Under the pieces are notes generated by a model. The model was not told where the DNA came from and searched no databases. It saw only the letters and a list, made by a program, of their open reading frames with translations. From Dehalococcoidia bacterium (lineage in GTDB: Bacteria > Chloroflexota > Dehalococcoidia > UBA2979): 34,875 nt of DNA. Position numbers and translations under genes: made by a program. The DNA lies in the NCBI GenBank assembly GCA_020845735.1, contig JADLFF010000043.1, positions 1 to 34,875 on the forward strand, read 5' to 3'. Positions 32,580 through 34,875 of this stretch are shown piece by piece. Position 1 is the stretch's first letter. Each line of letters starts with the position of its first letter.

Positions 32580-32585
32580 AGTATA
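32580..32585 (-). promoter_or_regulatory. -10 element of mazG, predicted leaderless
   Basis: TATACT on the minus strand is separated from the GTG at 32573 by six bases (cgagcg). No ribosome site precedes the start. A -35 is not evident in the GC-rich spacer region. Confidence 0.5.
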
Positions 32586-32611
32586 GGGAGCGCGGCTCAC
32601 CGGGCCCGCGA

Positions 32612-34216
32612 TCAGCGGCACGCCTCGAGGCCGGCCACCGCCGAGGCGGCGCGCGCCCGCGCGTAGTTCCACCCGCTCCACGTCGCCGCGGCCGTCCGGT
32701 GGGCGAGCAACGACTCCACGACGACGCAGCGGTCCGACTCGGACAGCTCCCCCAGCCTCGAGGCGAGCACGGGCGCGGCGTCGGCGCCCAGCGACGAGAC
32801 GTACTCGGCGTCGAACGGTCGCCCCGAGGCAATCCGGTCGAGGTTCGTCCGCGCGATGAACGCGTTGGGGCTCAGCACGAACAGCCCCACGAGGACCAGC
32901 GCCGCCAGCCCGACCGCGGTCGACAGGAACGCGTCGACACGCCCGCGGACCACGAGGACAAAGAACGCCACGAGGGTGACCACCAGCCAGGGCAGCGTCG
33001 CCACGGCGTACAGGCGCAGCTCGGTCAGCCCGTACGCGTCGAGGTAGACCGCGAGGCGCTGGCCCGCCGACGCCAGCACCACAAGGAGCAACGCACCCAG
33101 GGCCCCCGCCAGTCCGAGGAACAGGCGCAGCGCGGGCGCGTTCCGCTCGCGGGCCCAGTTGATCCCGGCCAGGACGGGCAGCAGCAGCAACGCCGCGAGG
33201 ACGAGCTCGAAGAACCCTCGGCGCGCGTACTGCGCGTAGGTCAACGACACCGACGCGCGCACGAGGTCGGCTCCGCCGAAGAGGTACCGCACCTGCACGA
33301 ACACGAACAGCGCGAACAGCACCGCCAGTGACCCGAGCACGAGTCCCACCTCGAGGCGGCCGAGCCGCGTCCGCTCGGGCACCTCCACCACGAGGTCGCG
33401 CGGGGCCTCGGTGCCGACGGCGGCCCACAGCGCCGCGAGGCCCACCACGCTGCCGAACCCGATCCGCAGCAGGTGCGGCCGCAACCACTCGAGGTCGAAC
33501 GAGAACAGCCGCGAGGCGCCCTCCGCGAACACGGCGTCGGCAGCGACGAACAGCGTGCCAAACACGGCCACGAGGGGTAGCGCGATCACGATCCCCCTCG
33601 CGAGGGGCACCGTGTGGCGTCCGGTGCGCAGCGTCGGGGCCACGCTCTGCAGCAGGCGCACACCGACGCGCAACGGCGCGGTGCTCAGGGCGACGATGCC
33701 GCTCGCGAGCGCGAGCGCGCACGAGGTCACCCCCAGCCGCCACAGCGAGGCGCCTCGGGGCAGCGCCACGCCGAGGAAGAGCAGCGAGGTGCCGCCCAGC
33801 CAGCCGAACACGCTGAGGGCGATCGAGTCTCGCCACGCAAACACCGAGTACAGCACGACGGCGCCGACGAGCGCGGCGACCCGGTCCGTCGCCAGCGGCC
33901 GCCCGAGGCGGCTCGCACTGGCGATCACGGTCCCCACGATGAGCGCCACCCACAGCGGCAGGTTGATCCCCACCGGGGTGCCCAGCGCCTCGAGGGAGCC
34001 GGGGGCACGCGCGGGCGCCGAGAACAGCACGTCAAGCGCCACCCCGAGGCCGATCGCAAGCCCGGCGATCGCCCACGTGGCGCCCACTCCGAGGGTGAAC
34101 GGCGGCGCGATCACGCTCGCGATCAGCGCGTCGAGGCCCTCGAGGAATCGCGCGCCCTGAGGCGTGCCGGTCGCCACGACTCGTCCGCCCTGCAGTCCGC
34201 TCGTCTCGGTGGTCAT
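32612..34216 (-). CDS. Polytopic membrane protein, DUF4173/DUF4153-like
   Basis: A 534-residue membrane protein with about twelve hydrophobic helices. Features that recall the DUF4173 group are RYLFGGADLVRASVSLTYA, then QYARRGFFELVLAALLLLP, and LDAYGLTELRLYAVATLPWL with a late block of alternating helices. The last 90 residues (from about SPNAFIARTNLDRIASGRP) are soluble and probably outside the helices, with a tail ending EACR. ATG 34216 has GAGGGGG five bases upstream; a GTG two codons earlier is less likely. It is 38 bases upstream of mazG on the same strand. Function of the family is not known; I infer only an envelope or transport role. Confidence 0.8.
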   Translation of the reverse strand: MTTETSGLQGGRVVATGTPQGARFLEGLDALIASVIAPPFTLGVGATWAIAGLAIGLGVALDVLFSAPARAPGSLEALGTPVGINLPLWVALIVGTVIASASRLGRPLATDRVAALVGAVVLYSVFAWRDSIALSVFGWLGGTSLLFLGVALPRGASLWRLGVTSCALALASGIVALSTAPLRVGVRLLQSVAPTLRTGRHTVPLARGIVIALPLVAVFGTLFVAADAVFAEGASRLFSFDLEWLRPHLLRIGFGSVVGLAALWAAVGTEAPRDLVVEVPERTRLGRLEVGLVLGSLAVLFALFVFVQVRYLFGGADLVRASVSLTYAQYARRGFFELVLAALLLLPVLAGINWARERNAPALRLFLGLAGALGALLLVVLASAGQRLAVYLDAYGLTELRLYAVATLPWLVVTLVAFFVLVVRGRVDAFLSTAVGLAALVLVGLFVLSPNAFIARTNLDRIASGRPFDAEYVSSLGADAAPVLASRLGELSESDRCVVVESLLAHRTAAATWSGWNYARARAASAVAGLEACR

Positions 34217-34310
34217 GCGCACCCCCTCAGGTGTCGACGCACACGCTACGCGAGGGCCTCGTTACGAACGTTAAGAAGCTGCCGCTTCCCTGCATCCTGA
34301 GGGCTAAGCA

Positions 34311-34339
34311 CCGCCGAGGCGGCACCTCCGCCGAGGCGG
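34311..34339. terminator. Two tandem short hairpins
   Basis: CCGCCGAGGCGG occurs at 34311-34322 and 34328-34339, each a 5-bp stem with a two-base loop, 17 bases apart. They lie downstream of the alcohol dehydrogenase remnant on the minus strand and upstream of the DUF4173-like gene, so they may end transcription from the right. No T-run follows. Both copies contain CGAGG. Confidence 0.4.
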
Positions 34340-34351
34340 CCCCGACGGGCC

Positions 34352-34639
34352 CTACACGCGCAGCACGACTTTGCCGAGGTGCTGCTGCGACTCGAGGTGG
34401 CGGTACGCCTCGAGCGCCTGGTCGAACTCGAACACCCGGTCGATCACAGGGCGGATGGCGCCCACGTCAAGGGCCCGGTTCATGTCCTCGAACATGCGCC
34501 GGCTGCCCACCGAGATCCGCGTCGCGTGCACGTTCCGCGTCACGAGGGGTGCCACGCCACCGCCCTGGTCGGGCGCCAGCCCCCCGATGATCACGATCGA
34601 CCCGCCGACGCGCGTGCAGGCGTTCGACTTCCGCAACGT
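34352..34639 (-). pseudogene. C-terminal remnant of a zinc-type alcohol dehydrogenase (MDR family)
   Basis: About 96 residues match the end of medium-chain dehydrogenases: the Rossmann strand TLRKSNACTRVGGSIVIIGG, then the dimerisation region RISVGSRRMFEDMNRAL and RPVIDRVFEFDQALEAY, closing with SQQHLGKVVLRV. The missing part, about 230-240 residues, includes the whole catalytic domain with its GHE and cysteine motifs and the nucleotide-binding GxGxxG. At about 34639 similarity stops, and the frame runs on to about 34711 in unrelated residues. The adjoining plus-strand gene begins only 85 bases later. Truncation by an insertion or rearrangement is the simplest reading. Confidence 0.8.
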
Positions 34640-34664
34640 CGAGTTAGGACGCTGCGGCAACAGT

Positions 34665-34695
34665 GAGGCCGCGACGTGGGAAAGCGCCCGGCCTC
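34665..34695. other. Inverted repeat next to the dehydrogenase break
   Basis: GAGGCCG (34665-34671) and CGGCCTC (34689-34695) are exact inverted copies with a 17-base loop, between the break point near 34639 and the strong ribosome site of the next gene. It could be a leader hairpin or part of a mobile-element end; nothing here decides. Confidence 0.35.
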
Positions 34696-34723
34696 GTGGA
34701 GTCAGCCCCAAGGAGGCCGCCTC

Positions 34724-34875
34724 ATGTCCGATTCTAGCCGCCGTCCGTACACCCCACCCGCGTTCACCCGCCTTGAGCCTGAGGCCATGAGGGACATCAG
34801 CACCCGCGACTTCCTCAGGCTGATGACGGGATTGCTCCCCGTGCTCGAGGAGCTGATTGACGCGGCGATGGCGAA
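34724..34875 (+). CDS. N-terminus of an unknown gene, cut by the window edge
   Basis: Only 50 codons are visible. The ATG is backed by AAGGAGG (34710-34716), seven bases upstream, the strongest ribosome site in the window. The peptide starts SDSSRRPYTPPAFTRL, then a helical stretch DFLRLMTGLLPVLEELIDA. I do not recognise it. The codons include TCT, CTT, CCT, ATT, TTG, GGA and AGG outside the usual motif context, which differs from the core genes. Together with the broken dehydrogenase beside it, this suggests a horizontally acquired segment that starts at the right edge. A small helical element-borne or regulatory protein is one possibility, not shown. Confidence 0.55.
   Translation, partial: MSDSSRRPYTPPAFTRLEPEAMRDISTRDFLRLMTGLLPVLEELIDAAMA

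Overview
The window is GC-rich (I estimate about 71% by eye), densely packed chromosomal DNA that is almost entirely core housekeeping genes. Chloroflexota is my best guess for the source, probably near Dehalococcoidia. This rests on the order alaS / baseplate-J-like membrane protein / ruvX / mltG / aroE and on the style of the EF-P, MltG and lipoprotein sequences. It is an inference; there is no rRNA gene to confirm it. I saw no tRNA, rRNA, CRISPR array or intact insertion sequence.

Left third (1-10477, all minus strand). Read in the direction of transcription this is alaS, a membrane protein with a baseplate-J-like domain, ruvX, mltG, aroE, a small membrane-anchored protein of unknown function, aroC, and an aroK-aroB fusion that runs off the left edge. 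Several joints are 4-base stop/start overlaps. Shikimate enzymes (AroE, AroK, AroB, AroC here, and AroQ further right) are the main theme.

Middle (10478-26514, plus strand apart from one lipoprotein). A 319-base divergent control region separates alaS from glmU. Then come glmU, a CNNM/CorC-type CBS membrane protein, a convergent DUF3558-like lipoprotein, dprA-topA (overlapping), a XerC/D recombinase, aroQ, a Xaa-Pro peptidase, efp, xseA-xseB (overlapping), a PurN-like formyltransferase, a 21-bp tandem-repeat block, a site-2-type protease with CBS domains and a CPBP-type membrane protease.

Right third (26515-34875). Minus-strand mgtC and a PcrA/UvrD helicase diverge from a plus-strand zinc-ribbon membrane protein. 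A strong bidirectional terminator follows, then minus-strand thioredoxin-like, mazG and a large DUF4173-type membrane protein. At the far right only the C-terminal third of a zinc-type alcohol dehydrogenase remains. It abuts sequence with a different codon style and the start of a plus-strand gene with a strong ribosome binding site, which looks like the edge of an insertion or rearrangement.

Two genome-wide habits stand out. First, the words CGAGG/CCTCG, often as the palindrome CCTCGAGG, are extremely frequent. The otherwise rare codons CGA, AGG and CCT appear mostly where they build these words, as if a DNA motif overrides codon choice. Second, several genes have a TANNCT-type -10 element, and in three of them it sits exactly six bases before the start codon with no ribosome binding site, predicting leaderless mRNAs. 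EF-P also lacks the usual P-G-K/R-G loop. I did not find a clearly new multi-gene system; these are the most unusual observations.
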